Below, piece after piece: positions 6,321-13,906 of a DNA stretch of 19,169 nt. The notes below the pieces were generated by a model. That model saw only the letters and a list, made by a program, of their open reading frames with translations, was not told the DNA's origin and did not search any database. The translations under genes and the position numbers were made by a program. Numbering within the stretch: the stretch's first letter is position 1; every line of letters begins with the position of its first letter. Origin of the DNA: Chloroflexota bacterium (GTDB lineage: Bacteria; Chloroflexota; Dehalococcoidia; Lucifugimonadales; Lucifugimonadaceae); the NCBI GenBank assembly GCA_016189845.1, contig JACPRT010000193.1, forward strand, positions 1 to 19,169, read 5' to 3'.

Positions 6321-7139
6321 ATGCGAAGGGAGATGGCGGTGCAACTGACTGATCGAGTGGCGATCGTGACCGGCGGCGCCAGCGGGATTGGCCGTGGCAT
6401 CGCGGCGGTGCTGGCGCAACGCGGCGCAGACGTTGTGATCGCCGATATCGACCGTGGACAGGCCCAGGAAGCATGCCGCGCTGTCGAAAAGCTTGGCAGG
6501 AAGGCACTGGCGGTCGAGGCGGATGTCACCAGGAGAGCCTCGACCGATGCCATGGTCTCCGCCGCGATCAGCAGGTTCGGCAAGGTGGACATCCTGGTCA
6601 ACAACGCCGGCGTAGGCGGCGGCAAGGACTGGTGGACGAGGACCCAGAGCAGCGGCGACGACTGGGACTACACCTACGCCGTGAACGTGATGGGCATAGT
6701 CCATGGCGTCGAGTCGGTACAGGCGCACATGAAGGAGCGCCGGTCCGGCAAGATCATCAACATCGCATCGACCGCTGGCAGGCGAGGCACGACCGGGTTC
6801 GTGCACTACTCAGCGTCCAAGGCATCGGCCATCAACGTGTCGCAGGCATACGCCTTGCGGCTTGCGCCGTACAACATAAACGTCAACTGCATCTGTCCGG
6901 GCCTGCTATGGACGCCGTTGTGGGAGAAGATCACCGAGCGCCGTCAGTCGTCCCTCCCGCCCGAACAGCGTGTTTCGCCACGCGAATACTTCCTGCAACA
7001 GGTGAAGGCGATCGTCCCCCTTGGACGCGAGCAGACGCCGGAAGACGTCGGCAAGTTGACCGCGTTCCTGGCGTCGGACATCGCGCACAACATCACCGGC
7101 CAGTCGATCAATCTCAACGGCGGTTCATACAAGAACTAA
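6321..7139 (+). CDS. Short-chain dehydrogenase/reductase, paralogue of the preceding gene
   Basis: 272 residues. The ATG at 6321 follows GGGAGGG (6311-6317) closely; an in-frame ATG at 6333 would also give a complete enzyme. Motifs: TGGASGIG (17-24), Asp42 (VIADID, NAD preference), NNAG (94-97), Ser150, and Tyr163/Lys167 in YSASK. It shares CPGLLWTP, REQTPEDVG and the NITGQSIN tail with the upstream SDR, so the pair probably arose by tandem duplication or works on related substrates. The substrate-binding loop (about 200-232) differs clearly. The last residues NLNGGSYKN replace the usual DGG. The gene ends only 5 bases from the stop of the convergent 435-aa gene. Confidence 0.85.
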   Translation: MRREMAVQLTDRVAIVTGGASGIGRGIAAVLAQRGADVVIADIDRGQAQEACRAVEKLGRKALAVEADVTRRASTDAMVSAAISRFGKVDILVNNAGVGGGKDWWTRTQSSGDDWDYTYAVNVMGIVHGVESVQAHMKERRSGKIINIASTAGRRGTTGFVHYSASKASAINVSQAYALRLAPYNINVNCICPGLLWTPLWEKITERRQSSLPPEQRVSPREYFLQQVKAIVPLGREQTPEDVGKLTAFLASDIAHNITGQSINLNGGSYKN

Positions 7140-7144
7140 AAAAA

Positions 7145-8452
7145 TCAGGGCGTCGGGGATTCTCCGAGCGCACGTGCGGACAGGGCGGCACGTTGGGCGC
7201 GATAGGCCGACTCTTCTATCTCGCCAGCCTCGAACCTCTGGTCGAGCGAGGCGATCTCGCGGACCAGCGCCTCCCGTTCCGGGTTATCCCCGGCAGAGGA
7301 AGCCCGTGGCTCCTCTACGCCGTCCGTGGAGATTGGGCTCGCTGCTGCCGGCTCTCTGCGCCGCCTCATCAGGAATACATACCCGAGCAGGCCGGCCATC
7401 ACGACGCCCGCGGCCACTGGAACACCGACCTTCACGTAGGTATTCGCGGCGCGCAGGCGGTTCTTGATCGACTGCCAGACGCTGGGCTCGGGCAGCTGAA
7501 TGAACTTCAAATCGATACGGTCGCCTCGCCCGTAGGCGCCGCCTCCCGTCACGGAATAGACAGAATTGCCCAACGTTACGTCCTCGATCGACGCGATGCC
7601 ATTGCCGGTAACCTCCGCCACGCCTTTGGGCATCAGCACTCGCACCTCTTTTGCCCCGAACGGCAGATTGCGCCCGAACTCGAACGCGTTGCCCTCGTAC
7701 CTCACGAAGTAGTCAAAAAGGAGCCTGAACTCTCCAGGCGGGACGGGGTTGGTCAGGGCGAAGCCGGGGCCAACTTCGACAATGCTGCCGGCCGGTAGTG
7801 GCGGATCGATTGAAACGCCGGTGAACCCCTCGTAGTTCTCGGGCAGCCCGAAACGCACCATGCTGAGCCCGGTAACGTTGGGGTCGGTCAAATCGGCGAC
7901 GAACGTGCGGTCGCCGTCGTTGCGCAGCGTGATCAGCTCAAGGAATCCCATCAGCCGCGACGGACCGTCGGGCCTTACGACGATGACCTCGGTCAAGACG
8001 TTGATCGAATCGAGCGACCGGGTCGTCTCGAAGATCTGGATCTGCAGGTTCGCGGGAGCGACCTCTTCCTCGAGCCGAATGGTGCTGATGACACCCTGAT
8101 AGTCGGTCACCACGCGGTTCAGGACGTCGTCGCCGCTCAAGACGTTGGTGAACTCGAACACGCCCCTCGAATCTACGCGGGTCGTCTGCTGTCCCATCGG
8201 GTTGCCGTCGAGGTCGGTCGTAACGAGCACGACCTCGAAGCCCTCGGGTACGGTCCCTCCGGCAGTCCCATTGACGACGATGCCGGCGACCCTTCCCGCG
8301 AACTGGGCGTTCCCGTCGCGGGCGTTTGAGGAGAAAATGATTATTGCTGCGAACAACAGCGCGCCGACGAGTCCGACGCGCACGGCGCGTCCCACGAACC
8401 CCACGCGCACAGCACGCCGGTGCCGCAGCATCCTCGAGAACTCGATCATCAC
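7145..8452 (-). CDS. Membrane-anchored beta-rich protein of unknown function in the ccm operon
   Basis: 435 residues. An Arg-rich N-terminus precedes a membrane segment or signal (about 26-41). A long extracytoplasmic, beta-rich region follows, beginning with a carboxypeptidase-regulatory-like segment (GRVAGIVVNGTAGG to GVFEFTNVLSGD, about 53-110). A second membrane helix lies at about 340-362, and then a basic and acidic cytoplasmic tail. The tail (EREALVREIASLDQRFEAGE, then IEESAYRAQRAAL) resembles the short helical motif found in CcmI-type and related proteins. It overlaps the CcmI-like gene by 4 bases (ATGA) and is last in the unit, so a role in cytochrome c assembly or heme delivery is a reasonable guess. 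No cysteine pair or heme motif is present. I cannot assign a function. Confidence 0.75.
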   Translation of the reverse strand: MMIEFSRMLRHRRAVRVGFVGRAVRVGLVGALLFAAIIIFSSNARDGNAQFAGRVAGIVVNGTAGGTVPEGFEVVLVTTDLDGNPMGQQTTRVDSRGVFEFTNVLSGDDVLNRVVTDYQGVISTIRLEEEVAPANLQIQIFETTRSLDSINVLTEVIVVRPDGPSRLMGFLELITLRNDGDRTFVADLTDPNVTGLSMVRFGLPENYEGFTGVSIDPPLPAGSIVEVGPGFALTNPVPPGEFRLLFDYFVRYEGNAFEFGRNLPFGAKEVRVLMPKGVAEVTGNGIASIEDVTLGNSVYSVTGGGAYGRGDRIDLKFIQLPEPSVWQSIKNRLRAANTYVKVGVPVAAGVVMAGLLGYVFLMRRRREPAAASPISTDGVEEPRASSAGDNPEREALVREIASLDQRFEAGEIEESAYRAQRAALSARALGESPTP

Positions 8453-8841
8453 GCGTCCTTTCGCCCTGTTTCGACCGGCCGTCCGGTAAGCCCGGCCCTC
8501 GCAGCCGCGATTTCCCGCTCAAGTTCCGCAGCAGGGTCGGACATCGGCGACAGGGCAGCCTCTTCCATCATGAGCCTGGCTGCCTCCCTGCGCAGGTCAT
8601 CGAACTGGGAGCGAAAATCCCCCTCGTTGACAAGCCCCGACCCGTGGTCGGCCTCGAGTTGCCGGATCAGGCGAAAGATCTCCGCGCGCGAGCGCTGGAG
8701 TTCAGCTTGCGATCCTTGCGGCCGCGCGCCTGGCCCTCCGGCGATATCGTCCTTCGCCACATCCGACCTCCGGCGAAAAAACGGCCACGCGATCACGGCC
8801 ACCGCGCCGACTGCCAGCAACACGCCGATCACGATTCCCAC
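8449..8841 (-). CDS. Short CcmI-like membrane protein
   Basis: 130 residues starting at a GTG at 8841, 8 bases after ccmF. One N-terminal membrane helix (IVIGVLLAVGAVAVIAWPFF) is followed by RRR and a charged, probably coiled-coil region: ELQRSRAEIFRLIRQLEADH, then GLVNEGDFRSQFDDLRREAA. This is the layout of the N-terminal part of CcmI, but the TPR domain that binds apocytochrome in proteobacterial CcmI is absent. It most likely assists the CcmF/CcmH heme ligation complex in the membrane. Identification rests on topology, the helical motif and position between ccmF and the 435-aa gene; the sequence is weakly conserved. Confidence 0.6.
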   Translation of the reverse strand: MGIVIGVLLAVGAVAVIAWPFFRRRSDVAKDDIAGGPGARPQGSQAELQRSRAEIFRLIRQLEADHGSGLVNEGDFRSQFDDLRREAARLMMEEAALSPMSDPAAELEREIAAARAGLTGRPVETGRKDA

Positions 8842-8849
8842 TGACGGGC

Positions 8850-10874
8850 TCAGCCTCGAACCGGATTCGCCCGTGGAGTCGATTCAGCAGGGGACCGGAC
8901 GACGGGGGATCGTATCGCGCTCGCAGGCGCTGGCCGGACTTCGAGCACCGGCTGAGGCCAGACCGCAACTATCGTGCCCACGAGGAATATCGGTCCGGCT
9001 ATCCATAGCCACCACGCCAGCGGATTGATGCTCACCCGGACCACGAGCCGCCCGTCTTCCAGGAATTCACTCGGCACCACGTACAGGTCCTCGACCGGGG
9101 TGCTCCTGATCCCGGCCCTGACGGATGCCTGCCGGAAGTCGGGGTAGAAGGCGTACCAGGGCCTGAGCGCCCCGATCCGCTCCTCGTCACGGTACACGTT
9201 GATGTTGGCCCAACGCGCCGTGCGGTCGCTTCGCTCTTCGATCTCTGACCCCACATACTCGAGCCTGTAGTCGTCGATGACCGCGCTTCCTCCGGGAGGC
9301 AGCACGAAATCGGCGCGCTGGTCGAAGAACTGCGTCCCGATGACGCCGAATGCCAGGACCAGTATCGACAAGTGGACGATGTAGCCCCCGTGCCGCGGCC
9401 GGTTGCCAGCAACGACCTTGAACCACGCAATCGCCCAGTTGTCGCCTGCGCTCGCACGTGCCCTGGCGCTACGGAACCACTCCTCCAGGATGACCAGGGC
9501 AACGAATACCAGGACGGAGAAGGCGAATATCGCGAGTGGCTCTCGAATGCCGGCGATCGCCATGCCGGCCGCAGCCAACGCGGCGAGAGCAGCCGGCCAC
9601 AACAACCATCGCACGAGGGAACGGGGCGACGCCCGCCGCCACGCCATCACGGGACCGATCCCCATGAGTACGAGAAGGGCGAGGAAGAGAGGCCCGTTCA
9701 CGCGGTTGAAGTAGGGGGTTGCCACCGTAACGGTCCCATCGGAGGCGAACTCCGTGATCAGCGGGAACACGACCCCCCACAGCGTGACGAACGTGATTCC
9801 GAGCAGGAGGAAGTTGTTGACGAGGAACGCGACTTCACGGGACATGAACGACTCAACCGGGCGGTCGCTCTTCAGCCACTGGTATCGCCAGAAGAAGACC
9901 CCGAAGGCAAACACGAGGCTCAAGAGCATGAAACCGAGGAAGACCTGTCCGAGCGTCGAGGCCGCGAAGGAGTGGACCGAGACCACTGGCCCTCCCCGGT
10001 TGATGAACATGCCGAACTGCGCAAGGACGAACGCCACGTTCAGGAGGACGATGTTCCACATGCGGAACATGCCGCGGCGCTTCTGGACCATGATCGAGTG
10101 GATGAACGCGGTCATGGCGAGCCACGGCATCAGAGCGACGTTTTCGATCGGGTCCCATCCCCAGTAACCGCCCCAACCGAGAATCGTGTAGGCCCACCAC
10201 GCGCCGATCAGGACCCCGGTCCCGAGAATTCCCCAGGCGATGATCCCGGAAACCCGGGCGGCGTCGACCCACTCGTCGCGGGTGCGGCCTGCGATCAAGG
10301 CGCCGGCGGCGTACGCGAATGGCACCGATATCGCCGCCAGGCCGGCCATCAGAAGCGGTGGGTGGATCCACATTCCGGGATGGGTAAGAAGCGGGTTGAT
10401 CCCCAGGCCGTCGTCGGCGACGAATTCAAGCGGCGCGAACGGGTTGGCCCACACTGCGATGACCAGGAAGAAGAAGGCCAGGATGCCCATGAGAATCGCG
10501 GTCGTGTAGGGCATGGTGTCGGCAAGCCGGCCGGCGCCCAGCCGTATCGCGATGGCAGACATGATGGCCAGCACGCCGGCCACGTACAGAAGGGAACCTT
10601 CGTTGCCTGCGTAGAAGGCGACCCAGATGAATTCGCGGTCCATCACAAGGTTGCTGTGCGCGTAGACGTACCGGATCGTGAAATCGTGGGTGACGAAGGC
10701 GGTCACAAGGGCCGCAGCGGCCGCCAGCGCGACCGGCACGGTCACATACGCGGCGCGACGCGCGCTGACCACCAGTTCGGTTGCGCCAGTGAGCTTCCCT
10801 GCCACCGACCCGACTGCGGCGTACAGGGCCACGCCGAGCCCGAGCAGGACCGCCATCGTCCCCAGGTCGGCCAT
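8850..10874 (-). CDS. ccmF: Cytochrome c heme lyase subunit CcmF
   Basis: 674 residues, many membrane helices, the usual CcmF length. The tryptophan-rich heme-handling motif is clear: WGGYWGWDPIENVALMPW (about 234-251). So are NEGSLLYVAG (91-100), WANPFAPLEF with GLGINPLLTHPGMWIHPPLL (to about 175), and FINRGGPVVSVHSFA. The C-terminal part contains the large extracytoplasmic domain (GTQFFDQRADFVLPPGGSAV onward) and a final helix. CcmF with CcmH takes heme from CcmE and joins it to the CXXCH of apocytochromes outside the membrane. Its ATG overlaps the ccmH stop by one base. The targets encoded nearby are the ActA and ActE cytochromes. Confidence 0.96.
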   Translation of the reverse strand: MADLGTMAVLLGLGVALYAAVGSVAGKLTGATELVVSARRAAYVTVPVALAAAAALVTAFVTHDFTIRYVYAHSNLVMDREFIWVAFYAGNEGSLLYVAGVLAIMSAIAIRLGAGRLADTMPYTTAILMGILAFFFLVIAVWANPFAPLEFVADDGLGINPLLTHPGMWIHPPLLMAGLAAISVPFAYAAGALIAGRTRDEWVDAARVSGIIAWGILGTGVLIGAWWAYTILGWGGYWGWDPIENVALMPWLAMTAFIHSIMVQKRRGMFRMWNIVLLNVAFVLAQFGMFINRGGPVVSVHSFAASTLGQVFLGFMLLSLVFAFGVFFWRYQWLKSDRPVESFMSREVAFLVNNFLLLGITFVTLWGVVFPLITEFASDGTVTVATPYFNRVNGPLFLALLVLMGIGPVMAWRRASPRSLVRWLLWPAALAALAAAGMAIAGIREPLAIFAFSVLVFVALVILEEWFRSARARASAGDNWAIAWFKVVAGNRPRHGGYIVHLSILVLAFGVIGTQFFDQRADFVLPPGGSAVIDDYRLEYVGSEIEERSDRTARWANINVYRDEERIGALRPWYAFYPDFRQASVRAGIRSTPVEDLYVVPSEFLEDGRLVVRVSINPLAWWLWIAGPIFLVGTIVAVWPQPVLEVRPAPASAIRSPVVRSPAESTPRANPVRG

Positions 10875-11362
10875 CAGCCGGATCCCGTCCGTCCGCTTCG
10901 CAGCTCCTCGTCTACGGCCTCGAGGTAAGGTTTGAGCGTCGGATCAGAGCTCGCCTGGGCGGTCTCGATTCCCTGGTCCTGGCGCCTGCGCCGCATCTCG
11001 CGGACAACGAAATAGAGCGCGGCGGCCCCGGCGAGCATGACGACCGGCGGGATGATCCAGACCGCCAGGCTCACGCCAGAGGCAGGCGGTTCCGCCAGGA
11101 TGCGGGTGCCGTAGCGGTCCACAAAGTACTGCTTGATTTCGTCCTCGGACTGCTCGGCGGCGAGACGCTCCCGGATGAGTTCCCGCATGTCCTTCGCGAT
11201 CTGCACGCTCGACTGGTCCAGCGTCTCACCCGGGCACACCGGGCAGATGATCTGCTTGTCCATGCGTTGAGCCCTCTGTTCGAGGGTCGGTTCCGGCTTC
11301 GCGCAGGCTGCGAACGCCGCGGCGAGCAAGCCGGTCAGGACTGACAGCAAGATGAGACGCAT
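10874..11362 (-). CDS. ccmH: Cytochrome c maturation protein CcmH
   Basis: 162 residues from the ATG at 11362; a GTG at 11371 in the same frame would add three. The N-terminal signal or membrane segment (LILLSVLTGLLAAAFAAC) ends in a near-lipobox. The redox pair is C40-PV-C43 in QIICPVCPGETLDQSS, followed by VQIAKDMRELIRERLAAEQS and IKQYFVDRYGTRIL, the conserved CcmH helix bundle. A second membrane helix (about 98-120) precedes a cytoplasmic Arg-rich tail. CcmH reduces or holds the apocytochrome CXXCH cysteines for ligation by CcmF. There is no clear ribosome site, and a hairpin stands 9 bases before the start. Confidence 0.93.
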   Translation of the reverse strand: MRLILLSVLTGLLAAAFAACAKPEPTLEQRAQRMDKQIICPVCPGETLDQSSVQIAKDMRELIRERLAAEQSEDEIKQYFVDRYGTRILAEPPASGVSLAVWIIPPVVMLAGAAALYFVVREMRRRRQDQGIETAQASSDPTLKPYLEAVDEELRSGRTGSG

Positions 11363-11371
11363 CAGACACAC

Positions 11372-11392
11372 CGTCCCGATGCGATCGGGACG
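11372..11392 (-). other. Hairpin between actE and ccmH
   Basis: A perfect 9-bp inverted repeat, CGTCCCGAT / ATCGGGACG, with a 3-base loop. It lies 25 bases after the actE stop and 9 bases before the ccmH ATG on the minus strand. No T-run follows, so it is not a standard terminator. It marks the boundary between the respiratory genes and the maturation genes, and it contains the only G-rich sequence upstream of ccmH. It could lower or modulate ccmH translation, or protect the upstream message. Confidence 0.55.
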
Positions 11393-11417
11393 CCCCCGCG
11401 GCGACGCGCTGGGTCTC

Positions 11418-12002
11418 TTACTTCCCTAGCCCGGTCTGGGTATCGAAGATGTACCGGACCAGGTCCCAGCGCTCCTCCTCAGTGAGCAGGAGACCAAACC
11501 TGGGCATCACGACGACGCCACTGGTGATTATCGAGAATACAGTCTTTTCGTCCCGGCTCGCCCGGGTTTCCTGCAGGTTTGGCGGACGGGCGTAGGGCTG
11601 GCGGGCCAAATTCGCGTAAAAGCTGTCCGGCGAGGTGAGGTGGGGCACGATCGGCCCGTCGCCGAGGCCAAGCGGCCCGTGGCAAACGGAGCAGTTCACC
11701 CGATAAAGTTCGGCCGCGACCTTCGGATCGTACGGGTGCTGGCGCCTCTCCGGCACCTCGAGGACCTTGTCGGCCCCGGCCGGCTCGAATACCACGGCGT
11801 CAGGCGCAGGCGGTATCCGGGGCTGCTCCTGGTATCGGTAGGCCTGGGAGTAGTGCTGCTCCGGAAAGACTTCGATGGGATATGTGCCCCGCTTCGTGAT
11901 GCATGCGGACGCGACCAGGCCAAAAAACGCGGTCATCGCGAACAGCAAGAACAGCACCCTGGCCGTCAGGGCGTCCCGGTGACGGGTCCCGCGAAATCCC
12001 AT
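11418..12002 (-). CDS. actE: Alternative complex III subunit ActE, monoheme cytochrome c
   Basis: 194 residues. The N-terminal hydrophobic segment (VLFLLFAMTAFFGLVASAC) ends in a possible lipobox with Cys34, then TKRGTYPIEVFPEQHYSQAY and an extended Pro-rich linker typical of ACIII cytochromes. The heme site is CSVCH (104-108), followed by GPLGLGDGP. Met166 in VVVMPRFG is the likely sixth ligand, and the C-terminal helix EERWDLVRYIFDTQ is class I cytochrome-like. It should carry electrons from the ActA/ActB part towards an oxidase or soluble carrier on the outer face of the membrane. Its ATG overlaps the actD stop by one base. Confidence 0.9.
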   Translation of the reverse strand: MGFRGTRHRDALTARVLFLLFAMTAFFGLVASACITKRGTYPIEVFPEQHYSQAYRYQEQPRIPPAPDAVVFEPAGADKVLEVPERRQHPYDPKVAAELYRVNCSVCHGPLGLGDGPIVPHLTSPDSFYANLARQPYARPPNLQETRASRDEKTVFSIITSGVVVMPRFGLLLTEEERWDLVRYIFDTQTGLGK

Positions 12003-12511
12003 CAGGCCGTCTTGATCTCCAGGGCGCCGGCCCTCCTGAGCACCGATTCCACCTCTGAGGCCTTGTTGTCCTCGCAGCTCACGACCACCCCGATCAGGCC
12101 CTCGGAGATTCTGCGGTCGTAAGCGGCAGTGCTGAACAGGTTCGGCAGGCGAGATTCGAAGATGATCCCGACGACCGTGAAAATAACGGCGTTGAGCATC
12201 GTGAACTCGTACAGGATGATCAGCATCGCCGGTACCGCCAGGATCGGCTTTCCGCCCGTTACCAGGGGCCAGGCCAGCTGGGTGCCAGCCGTGTAGAGCA
12301 ACGCAAGCGTGAACCCGAACACCGCCCCGAAGGCCGGAAAGCGAAAGAGCCGATGCTGCGGGACGTGCTCGCCAAAAGCGCCTTCCGGGTACGGCGTGCC
12401 TGTCAGGACCTCGGTGTCGTGGGCCTCAATGCCCGCGGCGTGCAGCCCATCCAGCGCATCGGCGCCGGCGTCGGGCGTCTCGTAGAGGCCCAGGATGCTC
12501 TTTCGTGCCAT
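12002..12511 (-). CDS. actD: Alternative complex III subunit ActD (DUF3341)
   Basis: 169 residues. A soluble N-terminal ferredoxin-like part (ILGLYETPDAGADALDGLHA) is followed by RLFRFPAFGAVFGFTLALLY and two membrane helices. The stretch GGKPILAVPAMLIILYEFTM is the DUF3341 signature of ActD. The subunit has no cofactor and binds the NrfD-like ActC/ActF core in ACIII structures. It begins 5 bases after actC and its stop overlaps the actE start. The C-terminal tail returns to a soluble segment (LIGVVVSCEDNKASEVESVL). Confidence 0.92.
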   Translation of the reverse strand: MARKSILGLYETPDAGADALDGLHAAGIEAHDTEVLTGTPYPEGAFGEHVPQHRLFRFPAFGAVFGFTLALLYTAGTQLAWPLVTGGKPILAVPAMLIILYEFTMLNAVIFTVVGIIFESRLPNLFSTAAYDRRISEGLIGVVVSCEDNKASEVESVLRRAGALEIKTA

Positions 12512-12516
12512 CTGTC

Positions 12517-13902
12517 TTACTCCTGCTCCCGCTCACGGAGCACGGCCGGCACAGACGCGCGGCCAATCTTGATCTTGGACGAGAACACCTGCGACTCCTT
12601 CTGCTCGAACAACGGCACGAGCGGGAAGAAGCGCGCGAAGAGCAGCATGTTCATGGCCACGAACGCCAAAGACCACAGGATCATCATGATCTCCACGAGG
12701 CTCGGGTGGTACGAGCCCCACGTGTAGACGAACGGCTGCTTTCGGGCCAGGCTGGGAACGATGATCAGGAAACGTTCGAGCCACATCCCGATGTTGACCG
12801 ATATCGAGGTCCAGAACATGAGCGGAATGCTGTTGCGCACCCTCTTGAAGAACCACGCGGGGACCGGGATGAAGAAACCGGTGATGAGGAAGATGACGAA
12901 CAGCAGTGCCCACGGCCACTGGAATATCTGCATGTCGCGGAAAGCCAGCTCCTGCGCCTCGAGAGAGTAGAGGCTGTACAGGATCTCGATCATGGTGAAC
13001 GCGAACCAGGTCGTGCCGACCACGATCAACAGGCGAGCGAGGGCGTCGAAGTGCTCGGGGCGGATGAAGTTGTCCCATTTCCATAGCCAGCGCATCAGGG
13101 CCATCATCGTGACGACCGCCGCCACGCCTGAGTGCACCGCGCCAATGACGAAGTAGGGGGCAAAGATCGTGGAGTGCCAGCCCTCGACACCGGACGTCAC
13201 CGCAAAGTCCCAGCTGACGATGCTGTGAACGGACACGAAGATCGGGAGCATCAACGCGGAAAGGAGTATCCCGGCCGTGGTCTGAAGCCTCCACTGGCGC
13301 GAGTTGCCACGCCATCCGAGCGATAGCACCGAGTAAAGCGTGTTTCTCCAGCCGATCGTGCGATCGCGCAGATTCCCGAGGTCCGGCAGCAGGGCCACGT
13401 ACAGGAACAGGATCGAGCCCGTCAGGTAGGTACCGATGGCTGCGGGGTCCCACACCAGCGGCGAACGGACGTTTGGCCAGATGCCACGGGAGAAGTCGTA
13501 GGGGATGATCCAGTAGATGATCCGCCACGGACGGCCAGCGTGGATGATCGGGAAGGTGAGCGCCGTGATCAGGGAGAACACCGTCAGCAGCTCGGCTGCC
13601 CGGGTCACCGGCCGCCGCCACTCGGCCTGGGTGAGGCGGAGGATGGCCGAGATCATGATCCCGGCGTGACTGATCCCGACCCAGAACACGAAGGTCGTGA
13701 TCAGGGCGCCCCAGAAGACCGGCCGGCTCTTGCCTGTCAGCCCGATTCCACTGTTGACCATGAACCCGAAGGTGGCAAAACCCGCCAGTACGATCAGGGC
13801 GAGGCCTATGACGGCAAACTTCCACCAGCCGGGCGTCGCCAGCGCGCCGTTCAGCAGCTGGGTATTGATCTGTTTTTCGGAGAGTTCCCGGTGTTGCTGC
13901 AT
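12517..13902 (-). CDS. actC: Alternative complex III subunit ActC (NrfD family, quinol site)
   Basis: 461 residues with about ten membrane helices. NrfD/ActC motifs include FVFWVGISHAGIMISAILRL (72-90 region), PIIHAGRPWRIIYW (118-131), SPLVWDPAAIGTYL (147-160), LLPDLGNLRDR, and HSIVSWDFAVTSGVEGWHST. His79, His121 and Asp152 are in the positions where ACIII work places menaquinol-binding and proton-path residues; I infer this by motif context, not by alignment. ActC takes electrons from menaquinol and passes them to the clusters of ActB2. It starts 4 bases after the preceding ActF-like gene. Compared with the neighbouring NrfD protein, this one fits canonical ActC better. Confidence 0.85.
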   Translation of the reverse strand: MQQHRELSEKQINTQLLNGALATPGWWKFAVIGLALIVLAGFATFGFMVNSGIGLTGKSRPVFWGALITTFVFWVGISHAGIMISAILRLTQAEWRRPVTRAAELLTVFSLITALTFPIIHAGRPWRIIYWIIPYDFSRGIWPNVRSPLVWDPAAIGTYLTGSILFLYVALLPDLGNLRDRTIGWRNTLYSVLSLGWRGNSRQWRLQTTAGILLSALMLPIFVSVHSIVSWDFAVTSGVEGWHSTIFAPYFVIGAVHSGVAAVVTMMALMRWLWKWDNFIRPEHFDALARLLIVVGTTWFAFTMIEILYSLYSLEAQELAFRDMQIFQWPWALLFVIFLITGFFIPVPAWFFKRVRNSIPLMFWTSISVNIGMWLERFLIIVPSLARKQPFVYTWGSYHPSLVEIMMILWSLAFVAMNMLLFARFFPLVPLFEQKESQVFSSKIKIGRASVPAVLREREQE

Positions 13903-13906
13903 TGCC

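Noticed and set aside
7138..7167. Possible terminator for the minus-strand operon (T-run on the minus strand with a TCGG..CCGA stem)
   Set aside because: The stem on the minus strand has only four pairs and then a mismatch, lies 8 bases from the T-run and is inside coding sequence; too weak to call.
9372..10928. Plus-strand open frame (518 codons) opposite ccmF
   Set aside because: It has highly charged low-complexity content (RDERDSEQEE-like runs), no recognisable domain, and lies opposite a clear CcmF with its WGWDPIEN motif.
12533..13825. Second minus-strand frame of 430 codons within actC
   Set aside because: It is a +1 shadow of actC, rich in Arg, His and Pro, without the membrane helices seen in the true frame.
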